10,668 nt of DNA from Prevotella sp. (lineage in GTDB: Bacteria > Bacteroidota > Bacteroidia > Bacteroidales > Bacteroidaceae), in contig JAEENF010000271.1 in the NCBI GenBank assembly GCA_016283605.1, positions 1 to 10,668 of the forward strand. The letters run 5' to 3'. A program made the position numbers and the translations under genes. A model generated the notes under the pieces. That model was not told the origin of the DNA. It worked only from the letters and a program-made list of their open reading frames with translations, and ran no database searches. Below are positions 1-6,148 of this stretch, one piece after another; within the stretch, counting starts at the first letter, position 1, and each line of letters opens with the position of its first letter.

Positions 1-2801
1 TACCCGCTAGAGAACGTGATGTTCCATCCGTCACTCAGACGCAGGTTACCGCTGAGATTAAGGTTCTGCGAGAAGGTATAGGGGTAGCGCATCGTCTTAT
101 AGTTGAAGTTGCTATTACCCTCACGCATCGTGATACCGTAGGAGATGCTGACCGACCACGGCATCTGGAAGGCCATATAGCCATCCTCATCGGTGGCTGC
201 CTTCGACTTGTCTTTCGATGCACCACGCTTGGCTTTCTCCATATCCTTGTCAATATTGGCATCCAAGCCCATATCGTCATCTTCGTCTTCCTCTTCACCA
301 CGGCCACGTTTCTTCTTGTCGTCCTTATCCTTCTCAACCTTCTCACCACGAAGACGCTTGAAAAGGTCGGCTATCTTCTGGTTGTTCAGCGTATAGGACA
401 GACTTTGCGACATTCCTTGGAAACGACCGATCTTACCTTGTTGCCAGTAGGTGGTATGCTCACTCAGTCGGGGGGTGGCACCCACGCTGTCGGCTTCATA
501 GACATACGAGGCGAAGATGGCATTCAGGTTGAAGGTATAGGTCTTGCTGAGTTTCAGTCGCAGTGTAGTGGTCACGTCTGTCAGCGGACGGATCTTCGCA
601 GCCAGATTATAACCGAAACTGAAGCCGAACTCATCGATGAGAGACACTTTCTTCAACGAGTCATTACTGTCTCTGACCTTCATCTCCAGATTATTACTCA
701 AAGAGAAGTTGATGTTTCCTGCCATGCCTTGACTTGGCGCCGATACGCCGCCGATGTTGTAAGGGGAATACTCAACCAGCGACACGTTACCTTCAGCATC
801 GGTCTTCGTATAGGTCTCATAGTAGCCATAACGACTGGCACCGAAGTCCGGATGATAGGTGAACGACAGGTTAGGCGTGATGACGTGACGGATACGGTCG
901 ATTTTGTTACCAAAGAGTTTACGACTGGGAATCCAGAAGCCGTAGAGTGTTGTCGAGGCCTGGATACCCAGATCCCAGTTATAGATATTATAGAATCCGC
1001 TGATGGTATCGGTAACCTCCTTCTGAGTAGCCTCATTCCACGATTTCCTCTGTTTGACCAGCGATGTGACGTCATTGAAGGTAAACTGCGGAGTAAGGGT
1101 GAGATAATTAAATGCCGTGAAACTGGCCTTGATGGGAATCGAATGGGTCATCTTGTTCTTCCAGTCCTTAGAGAAACTGGAATGCAGGATCTTATCCTCC
1201 TTGGCAGAGATGGAGTTGTCCAGTCGACCAGTATAGCTCATCGAGATCTTCTCGTACCAGCGTTCCTCACCGGCCATCTTCTTCCGCTTGAAAGGATAGA
1301 AGTTGGAGACATTGATATTCAGGTCAGGGAACGACAGGTCGATGGTAGAGTCACGCATGTTCTGGCCGATGTTCAAGCCCGAAGACAACGACATGCCTAA
1401 ACTCGAGAAACCGGTCTTCCACGATATGGATGAGGTACGTGTCGACTGGGTCCTCGCCTGAGGGTTATACATCGAGTTCAGGTTACTCTGCTCATAGCTC
1501 GATGTGGCAAAGTTCACGCGGGCAGAGAGACTGCTGTATGGATTGGCCTTGGCATCCTGACTATGGTTCCAGGTAATCTTGAAACTCGTCGTCTTTGAGT
1601 ATTCCGGCATATTCTTCTCGCCATTCACCGTACTCAGATATTCGGCAAAGAATGAACCGCTGTACTTATAGCGTTTCTTGTAGTTGATATCCGTAGCAAG
1701 TCCCCACGAGCCCTTGGTATAGATCTCACCCGTCAGTTTCAAGTCCATCTTATCGCTGACGGCAAAATAGTATCCACCGTCCTTCAGATAGAAACCACGT
1801 TCCATCTCATCACCATACGTCGGCATGATAAAACCACTTGAATAGCTCTTGGTGAAGGGGAAGAAACCGTAAGGAATGGCCAATGGCAAGGGTACATCGG
1901 CCACCACCAGGTAGGCAGGTCCGAAGACGACATCCTTACCCGGACGTACCTTGGCACGCGACATGGCAATATAGAAGTCGGGATGAGGATCATCACAGGT
2001 CGTATAACGGCCATGCTCCAGGAACATCTCACCATTGGCACCTCGCTTGGAGTGCTCACTGGTCAGGTAACCGTCTTCCTGCTGCGTATAGACATCGGTA
2101 ATATAACCTTTCTTGCTCTTGAAGTTAAAGGATATCTCCGTCTGCTCGTACTGGTCGTTGCCCATCTTAAAGACAGGTGTTCCCGTCAGTTCGTTAGTGG
2201 CGGTGTCCCGCTTACCAGTGGCATGCACCAGATTGCTGTCAAGGCTCATATGGATGTTTTCACTAGCCAAGTCCATATTGGTGTACTTCACCTTGGAGTT
2301 ACCAAAGAGATGGGCCGTAGATGTGGTGGCATCATAGATCAACGAGTCATCGGCAGAATACTCCACAGGGGCATCGATACCGTTCTTCCGATGACGGTTG
2401 ATGCTGTCCAATGCCAACGAGTCATCAATAGCCTTATTATGCTTGTAGATGGCCAACTCGATGGAATCCATCGTCGTAGTGTCACGTTTAGTCTTGATGG
2501 CAGCTTCAGCACCTTCAGAAATGATGGAATCGAGTGGAGCGGTATCATCTTGTTCCAAGGCAGAGGCGAGACTGTCGACAGTCTCTTTCACCTGGTCTTG
2601 GTGAGTACTGATGCTATCAATAAGCGCAGGCAACGTGATAGAATCCGTCGACAGCACTGGTGTCTTCACCGTCGGCAACGACACGACACTGCCCTCCTCT
2701 ACCACCTTGGGAACCTTCCCACGGTGCAGGGCTGACGGCGTACATGCCATCATCAGAATGAAGGCACAGAGTATCGATAGAATGAGTGATTTCTCTTTCA
2801 C
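1..2801 (-). CDS. lptD: LptD-like LPS assembly outer-membrane protein (C-terminus cut by window edge)
   Basis: Likely the outer-membrane translocon that inserts LPS into the outer leaflet. The frame is open for 933 codons from GTG at 2801 to the left edge without a stop, so the C-terminus is missing. Residues 1-20 form a signal peptide (MKEKSLILSILCAFILMMAC); C20 sits in a weak lipobox-like setting (LMMAC). A low-complexity Ser/Thr/Asp-rich stretch follows, then an OstA/LptA-like beta-jellyroll region (roughly 150-300, including AHLFGNSKVKY and a CDDPHPDFYI motif with C269), then PLAIPYGFFPF, then a long series of alternating aromatic beta strands typical of the LptD barrel. A very charged Lys/Asp/Glu insert lies at about residues 818-870. 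GTG is chosen because the next in-frame ATGs (residues 17-18) would remove the signal peptide. Family assignment rests on the OstA-plus-barrel layout and is fairly confident; the exact start is less so. Confidence 0.85.
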   Translation of the reverse strand, partial: MKEKSLILSILCAFILMMACTPSALHRGKVPKVVEEGSVVSLPTVKTPVLSTDSITLPALIDSISTHQDQVKETVDSLASALEQDDTAPLDSIISEGAEAAIKTKRDTTTMDSIELAIYKHNKAIDDSLALDSINRHRKNGIDAPVEYSADDSLIYDATTSTAHLFGNSKVKYTNMDLASENIHMSLDSNLVHATGKRDTATNELTGTPVFKMGNDQYEQTEISFNFKSKKGYITDVYTQQEDGYLTSEHSKRGANGEMFLEHGRYTTCDDPHPDFYIAMSRAKVRPGKDVVFGPAYLVVADVPLPLAIPYGFFPFTKSYSSGFIMPTYGDEMERGFYLKDGGYYFAVSDKMDLKLTGEIYTKGSWGLATDINYKKRYKYSGSFFAEYLSTVNGEKNMPEYSKTTSFKITWNHSQDAKANPYSSLSARVNFATSSYEQSNLNSMYNPQARTQSTRTSSISWKTGFSSLGMSLSSGLNIGQNMRDSTIDLSFPDLNINVSNFYPFKRKKMAGEERWYEKISMSYTGRLDNSISAKEDKILHSSFSKDWKNKMTHSIPIKASFTAFNYLTLTPQFTFNDVTSLVKQRKSWNEATQKEVTDTISGFYNIYNWDLGIQASTTLYGFWIPSRKLFGNKIDRIRHVITPNLSFTYHPDFGASRYGYYETYTKTDAEGNVSLVEYSPYNIGGVSAPSQGMAGNINFSLSNNLEMKVRDSNDSLKKVSLIDEFGFSFGYNLAAKIRPLTDVTTTLRLKLSKTYTFNLNAIFASYVYEADSVGATPRLSEHTTYWQQGKIGRFQGMSQSLSYTLNNQKIADLFKRLRGEKVEKDKDDKKKRGRGEEEDEDDDMGLDANIDKDMEKAKRGASKDKSKAATDEDGYMAFQMPWSVSISYGITMREGNSNFNYKTMRYPYTFSQNLNLSGNLRLSDGWNITFSSG

Positions 2802-2805
2802 GCTG

Positions 2806-2813
2806 CAAAGGTA
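2806..2813 (-). promoter_or_regulatory. Bacteroidota-type -7 box (TACCTTTG) of lptD
   Basis: On the minus strand TACCTTTG matches the Bacteroidota sigma-ABfr -7 consensus TAnnTTTG exactly and ends only 4 bases (CAGC) before the chosen GTG. No clear TTTG -33 box is seen at the usual distance; that position falls in the GTGAATA heptamer array (TATTCAC on the coding strand). No other intergenic gap in the window holds this box. Promoter function is inferred from the consensus alone. Confidence 0.55.
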
Positions 2814-2820
2814 CAAAAAT

Positions 2821-2917
2821 AAAGTGAATAGTGAATAGTGAATAGTGAATAATTTGCTGCCGCCTTGTCTTATTTTAACGCTTCGACCCTCACTTTTCAC
2901 TATTCACTATTCACTTT
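2821..2917 (-). other. 22-bp perfect inverted repeat between HDIG gene and lptD (possible terminator or cruciform)
   Basis: Positions 2821-2842 are the exact reverse complement of 2896-2917, a 22-bp perfect stem with a 53-base loop, built from oppositely oriented heptamer arrays. In the direction of transcription the stem follows the HDIG stop and is followed by a T-rich run (TTTATTTTTG), so it could end transcription from upstream. The long loop and AT-rich stem make this weaker than a classic intrinsic terminator. It may be only a by-product of the repeats. Confidence 0.45.
2824..2851. repeat. Four perfect GTGAATA heptamers upstream of lptD
   Basis: The plus strand carries four exact tandem copies of GTGAATA (2824-2830, 2831-2837, 2838-2844, 2845-2851). 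The array lies immediately upstream of the lptD -7 box. It is in inverted orientation to the TTCACTW array at 2891-2943, so the two can pair. Confidence 0.9.
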
Positions 2918-2943
2918 TCACTATTCACTATTCACTTTTCACT
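2891..2943. repeat. TTCACTW heptamer array with a 21-bp higher-order unit
   Basis: The plus strand is a run of TTCACTA and TTCACTT heptamers. A 21-bp unit (two TTCACTA plus one TTCACTT) occurs twice in a row, at 2896-2916 and 2917-2937. On the coding strand the array begins inside the stop codon of the HDIG gene (GAG TGA AAA G). Confidence 0.9.
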
Positions 2944-3478
2944 CAAAGAGTTTTGCCCAACCGAGAAAGCGTTTCACCCCCTCTTCTCCGAATTTCTCAA
3001 GACTTTGCGCAGCTTCCAGCACCGTACGTTCACGGTCCAGATGGGTCTTCGAATAGAACTTATCAGCATAGCAGACCACCTGTTCCTCCAGTGCCACCGG
3101 CTCATACTGTCCGTCGGGAGGGAGTGGCAGCTGCTGACGTTCTATCTGCTGTCGGCTGATGCCCGTACCCGTATGGCGTTCACAGACGAAGGCGTGACGT
3201 ATCCAACCCAGTTCCCGTAACATCTGTCCACCGATGATACCGTGACAGATATAGGGTTCTGTACCAAAGCACTGAATACTTGGTGCATCACAACGACAGA
3301 TGCCAATGTCATGCAACATCGCTGCTTCCTCCAGGAACTCACGGTCCAGTCGCAGTTCCGGATGAGCCGTACAGATCTTCAGACAACGGTCGGCCACCTG
3401 ACGGCTGTGTATTAACAATATCCGTCGGAGTTCGTTCTCCGACGGATAATATTGATTGATAATCGACTGGTAGTCCAT
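2939..3478 (-). CDS. HDIG-type HD-domain phosphohydrolase, 179 aa
   Basis: A single-domain metal-dependent HD-superfamily hydrolase, probably cytosolic: no signal peptide or membrane segment is seen. Visible residues are H24 (IHSRQVAD), the H56-D57 doublet in LHDIG (55-59), H79 (ICHG), H95, H102 (ERHTGTG) and D139 (CYADKFYSK), so the H...HD...H...H...D ligand set looks complete. HD proteins usually cut phosphate esters or nucleotides; the substrate here is unknown. The ATG at 3478 follows directly after a TTCACTT heptamer array, and the TGA stop lies in the next array, so repeats bound the gene on both sides. A strong hairpin lies in its first 20 codons. It sits 24 bp after the carboxyltransferase gene and is probably co-transcribed with it. 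Confidence 0.85.
   Translation of the reverse strand: MDYQSIINQYYPSENELRRILLIHSRQVADRCLKICTAHPELRLDREFLEEAAMLHDIGICRCDAPSIQCFGTEPYICHGIIGGQMLRELGWIRHAFVCERHTGTGISRQQIERQQLPLPPDGQYEPVALEEQVVCYADKFYSKTHLDRERTVLEAAQSLEKFGEEGVKRFLGWAKLFE
3419..3448 (-). other. 12-bp perfect hairpin inside the start of the HDIG gene
   Basis: TATCCGTCGGAG (3419-3430) and CTCCGACGGATA (3437-3448) are exact reverse complements separated by 6 bases. In the mRNA this is a GC-rich 12-bp stem with an AACGAA loop, covering codons 11-20 (YPSENELRRI) and starting 30 nt after the start codon. It could slow or control early translation. It could also be a chance result of codon choice over a constrained peptide. Confidence 0.6.
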
Positions 3479-3480
3479 TA

Positions 3481-3514
3481 TTCACTTTTCACTTTTCACT
3501 TTTCACTTTTCACT
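3481..3514. repeat. TTCACTT heptamer array between carboxyltransferase and HDIG genes
   Basis: Four perfect TTCACTT units (3481-3487, 3488-3494, 3495-3501, 3502-3508) plus a partial TTCACT (3509-3514). On the coding strand the array supplies the last three codons and the stop of the carboxyltransferase (AGT GAA AAG TGA) and runs to 2 bases from the HDIG ATG, so the whole intergenic gap is repeat. Confidence 0.92.
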
Positions 3515-5284
3515 CCTCTCTATCCAGGCAATGGTGTCACCCTGACGGATGTTCTGTCCAGGCTTCACGCTGATATCCACGAGTTTGCCACCAAGGGCTG
3601 CGGGGATCTCTACGATCTCGCCCCACTTGGTCTGCAGGTAACAGAAGATATCGCCTTCCTTATAGGTCTGACCGATGAACGGCTCGATGCAGGCAGCAGG
3701 AACACCCTCGCCACCGAAGCTCCAGATGAGCTGTCCGGCCAGAGGCGACTTCACGGCGTCGGCCTTGGCATGCTTGATGGCATCGATTTCCTCCTGGGAG
3801 ATCTTCTTACCACCACCCAACTTGGCGTCCTTGGCCTTCTGGATGTCTGCCAACAGCTGTTTCTTGGCCTGTCCGCTCTTGAAGGGACGGTACTGTTCGG
3901 GGTGCATGGCCAACTCGAAGAGCTCTTCGTCATCAGGACCGTACTCCCAGCCGTTCTCGTCCATCTCCTTACGGAAACCGTCGAGGGCATTCTCCAACAG
4001 CGTGTGAGGATCGACATCGGTAAACTCCAGTTTCTTCTGCGCAGCCAGTTCCTTCAGCTCGGGGGCTATCTCGCCAGGTACCTTACCGCTCTTGCCGAGG
4101 ATCATACCCCAGATGGCATCGTCCATCATCACATAACGGCCCTTGCCCTGCTCCATCGTCAAGAGGTTCATCAGGGCGATGTTCTTCGTGTACTGTGAGA
4201 ACGGCGTCACTAGTGGGGGATAACCCACCTTCGGCCATACGTACTCTACCTCGTTGAACAGCTTCACCAGCATGTCGTCCATCGTCAACTCTGCCTCACC
4301 CTTCTGGGCACGCAGCTTGTTGATCATCGTCTGGATACCACCAAGGTCAGCCATCATCGAACCCATCATACCACCGGGCAGACCACAACCTAACAGCAGC
4401 GAGGACATGTGTTTGTTGGCGGGGTTGATGAAGCAACCAAGCCAGTCGTCAATAAACTCCTGAGTGAGTGTACGGGCCTGCATATAAGCGTTCATATTCA
4501 GGTCGGCCACCTCGAAGCCTTCGTTCTTCAGCATCGACTGCACGGAGATGATGTCCGGATGCACCTTACCCCAGCTCAGGGGTTCGATAGCGGTATCGAT
4601 GATGTCTGCACCATTGTTGCAGACCTCAAGAATTGAAGCCATTGACAGACCAGGACCGGAATGGCCATGATACTGGATGATGATATCGGGGTGCTTGGTC
4701 TTGATGGCCTTCGTCAGTGCACCGAGCATGGCGGGCTGACCGATACCGGCCATATCCTTAAGACAGATCTCCTCAGCACCTGCGGCAATCACCTCGTCGG
4801 CGATGGCTGCATAGTAGTCTACCGTATGAACGGGTGAGGTGGTGATACACAGGGTAGCCTGCGGGGTCATACCACCCTCCTTGGCCCACTTGATACTCGG
4901 GATGATATTACGGGTGTCATTGAGTCCGCAGAAGATACGGGTAATGTCCACACCCTGAGCGTGCTTCACCTTATACATCAGGGCACGTACGTCGTCGGGC
5001 ACCGGGTACATACGCAAAGCGTTCAAACCACGGTCCAACATATGGGTCTTGATACCCACCTCGTTAAAGGGCTTACAGAAGGCCCTTACCGCCAGGTTGG
5101 GGTTTTCGCCTGCCATCAGGTTCACCTGCTCGAAGGCACCACCGTTGGTTTCCACTCGGGCAAAGCAACCCATATCGATAATCACTGGGGCAATACGCTC
5201 CAACTGGTCCTTGCGGGGCTGGAACTTACCTGAACTCTGCCACATGTCTCTATAGACGAGACTGAACTGAATCTTTTTCTTCAT
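3503..5284 (-). CDS. oadA: Oxaloacetate decarboxylase alpha / pyruvate carboxylase subunit B-type carboxyltransferase, 593 aa
   Basis: A biotin-dependent carboxyltransferase that would move CO2 between oxaloacetate or pyruvate and a biotin carrier. Residues 1-280 form the TIM-barrel CT domain: RDMWQSS (D13, metal ligand), ETNGGAFEQ (45-53), LKDMAG (K176, the lysine carbamylated in the family) and YHGHSGPG (H206, H208, metal ligands). Roughly 290-480 is the conserved PYC/OADA domain. About 515-590 is a biotinyl/lipoyl-like fold ending KSPLAGQ...IERSEK. Odd feature: where the carrier normally has (A/V)MKM, this protein has QTKW, with K553 at the expected lysine position. The usual Ala/Pro-rich flexible linker before the carrier domain is short or absent. 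No beta or gamma decarboxylase subunit and no biotin carboxylase is in the window, so decarboxylase and carboxylase roles cannot be told apart. The ATG lies 27 bp after lpxA. Confidence 0.85.
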   Translation of the reverse strand: MKKKIQFSLVYRDMWQSSGKFQPRKDQLERIAPVIIDMGCFARVETNGGAFEQVNLMAGENPNLAVRAFCKPFNEVGIKTHMLDRGLNALRMYPVPDDVRALMYKVKHAQGVDITRIFCGLNDTRNIIPSIKWAKEGGMTPQATLCITTSPVHTVDYYAAIADEVIAAGAEEICLKDMAGIGQPAMLGALTKAIKTKHPDIIIQYHGHSGPGLSMASILEVCNNGADIIDTAIEPLSWGKVHPDIISVQSMLKNEGFEVADLNMNAYMQARTLTQEFIDDWLGCFINPANKHMSSLLLGCGLPGGMMGSMMADLGGIQTMINKLRAQKGEAELTMDDMLVKLFNEVEYVWPKVGYPPLVTPFSQYTKNIALMNLLTMEQGKGRYVMMDDAIWGMILGKSGKVPGEIAPELKELAAQKKLEFTDVDPHTLLENALDGFRKEMDENGWEYGPDDEELFELAMHPEQYRPFKSGQAKKQLLADIQKAKDAKLGGGKKISQEEIDAIKHAKADAVKSPLAGQLIWSFGGEGVPAACIEPFIGQTYKEGDIFCYLQTKWGEIVEIPAALGGKLVDISVKPGQNIRQGDTIAWIERSEK

Positions 5285-5311
5285 ATTGTTCGTGAGTTAG
5301 TTGTAATATTG

Positions 5312-6091
5312 TTATTTACACATGATTCCGCGTTTCGAATTCTCGAGGAACTGGATGATCGTCTGAACTTCCGGTCCGTCGGGCACCTGTTCCTTGATCT
5401 GGTTGATGACATCGAAGACACTCGTCTTACCGTGGAACAGCAGACGGTAGGCATTAGCGATGTGCTTCTGCACCTTCTCATCGATGCCGGCCTCACGCAT
5501 CATCGTGTTGTTAGGACCACCGTATTCGAGGGGTTTACCACCAGCAATGACAAAGGGCGGTATATCCTTCGAGGACGAGGTGCCGGCCTGGATGAGTGCC
5601 AGACGTCCCACACGGGTATTGGCATTCTGGATGGCACTCGAGGAGAAGATCACACCATTGTGGACCTCGCAGTCGCCAGCAATCTTCACACCATAGCCGA
5701 AGACGCAGTGGTCGCCCACGACGGTATCGTGGCTGATGTGCGTGCCTTCGAGCAGGAAGTTATTATTGCCGATCTTCGTCACACCGTCGCGGTGGGTACC
5801 GCGGTTGATGACGACGTTCTCACGGATGACATTATTGTCGCCAATCTGCACATACGACTTCTCACCACGGAAGTTGAAGTCCTGCGGCAGGGCGGCAATC
5901 ACCGAACCCTGATGGATTTTGTTGTTATTGCCGATACGTGAACCGTCGCAGATAGAGACGAAAGGAAAGATGATACAATTGTCACCAATCTCCACATCGT
6001 CCTCGATATATACGAAGGGGAATATCTTGCAGTTGTTGCCGATCTTCGCCTTTGGCGATATCTCAGCTTTCGGACTAATTTCACTTGCCAT
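5312..6091 (-). CDS. lpxA: LpxA-family acyl-ACP--UDP-sugar O-acyltransferase (divergent), 259 aa
   Basis: A cytosolic left-handed beta-helix acyltransferase. LpxA catalyses the first step of lipid A synthesis, adding a hydroxyacyl chain to UDP-GlcNAc. Hexapeptide repeats run from about residue 10 to 185 (IGNNCKI, IGDNCII and so on), followed by a helical C-terminus with NAYRLLF and a SKRGI ending typical of LpxA. The catalytic His is present: THISHD has H118 and H121, matching E. coli H122 and H125. Other E. coli active-site positions differ by my hand alignment: K76 is N73, H144 is D140, H160 is N156, and the R204/R205 pair is E200/A201. The usual GG before H160 is SS. No lpxC, fabZ or lpxD neighbour is visible, so this may be a second LpxA-like paralogue with a changed sugar or acyl substrate. 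Family assignment is firm; exact substrate is not. Confidence 0.8.
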   Translation of the reverse strand: MASEISPKAEISPKAKIGNNCKIFPFVYIEDDVEIGDNCIIFPFVSICDGSRIGNNNKIHQGSVIAALPQDFNFRGEKSYVQIGDNNVIRENVVINRGTHRDGVTKIGNNNFLLEGTHISHDTVVGDHCVFGYGVKIAGDCEVHNGVIFSSSAIQNANTRVGRLALIQAGTSSSKDIPPFVIAGGKPLEYGGPNNTMMREAGIDEKVQKHIANAYRLLFHGKTSVFDVINQIKEQVPDGPEVQTIIQFLENSKRGIMCK

Positions 6092-6121
6092 ATACTAATA
6101 CAATTATGCAATTTATATTTA

Positions 6122-6145
6122 CGACAACTTGGACAACTTAGTTGT
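6122..6145. promoter_or_regulatory. Three ACAACTT-type half-sites in the gap before lpxA
   Basis: The 57-bp gap between the efflux channel stop and the lpxA start holds a direct repeat of ACAACTT (6124-6130 and 6133-6139), and the second copy forms a palindrome ACAACT-T-AGTTGT (6133-6145). The core TTAGTTGTA recurs at 5297-5305, in the gap after lpxA. This could be an operator or a weak stem-loop. No TAnnTTTG promoter is seen here. Confidence 0.25.
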
Positions 6146-6148
6146 AGT

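Noticed and set aside
405..1400. 331-aa open frame on the plus strand
   Set aside because: Lies entirely antisense to the LptD barrel, has no recognisable domain, and reads as composition-driven shadow sequence.
1983..2735. 250-aa open frame on the plus strand
   Set aside because: Antisense to the N-terminal half of lptD, with no motif and no supporting ribosome site.
2617..2808. 63-aa minus-strand frame with an ATG just upstream of the lptD GTG region
   Set aside because: It is out of frame with LptD, lacks a signal peptide and reads as low-complexity shadow sequence.
2891..3514. CRISPR array
   Set aside because: Units are contiguous 7-mers with no spacers, and no cas genes are nearby.
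3452..4198. 248-aa plus-strand open frame that begins across the TTCACTT array
   Set aside because: The repeat has no stops on this strand, which artificially extends the frame; the rest is antisense to the well-supported carboxyltransferase.
6133..6145. Intrinsic terminator after the efflux channel gene
   Set aside because: The stem is only 6 bp, AT-rich, and lacks a following U tract in the transcribed direction.
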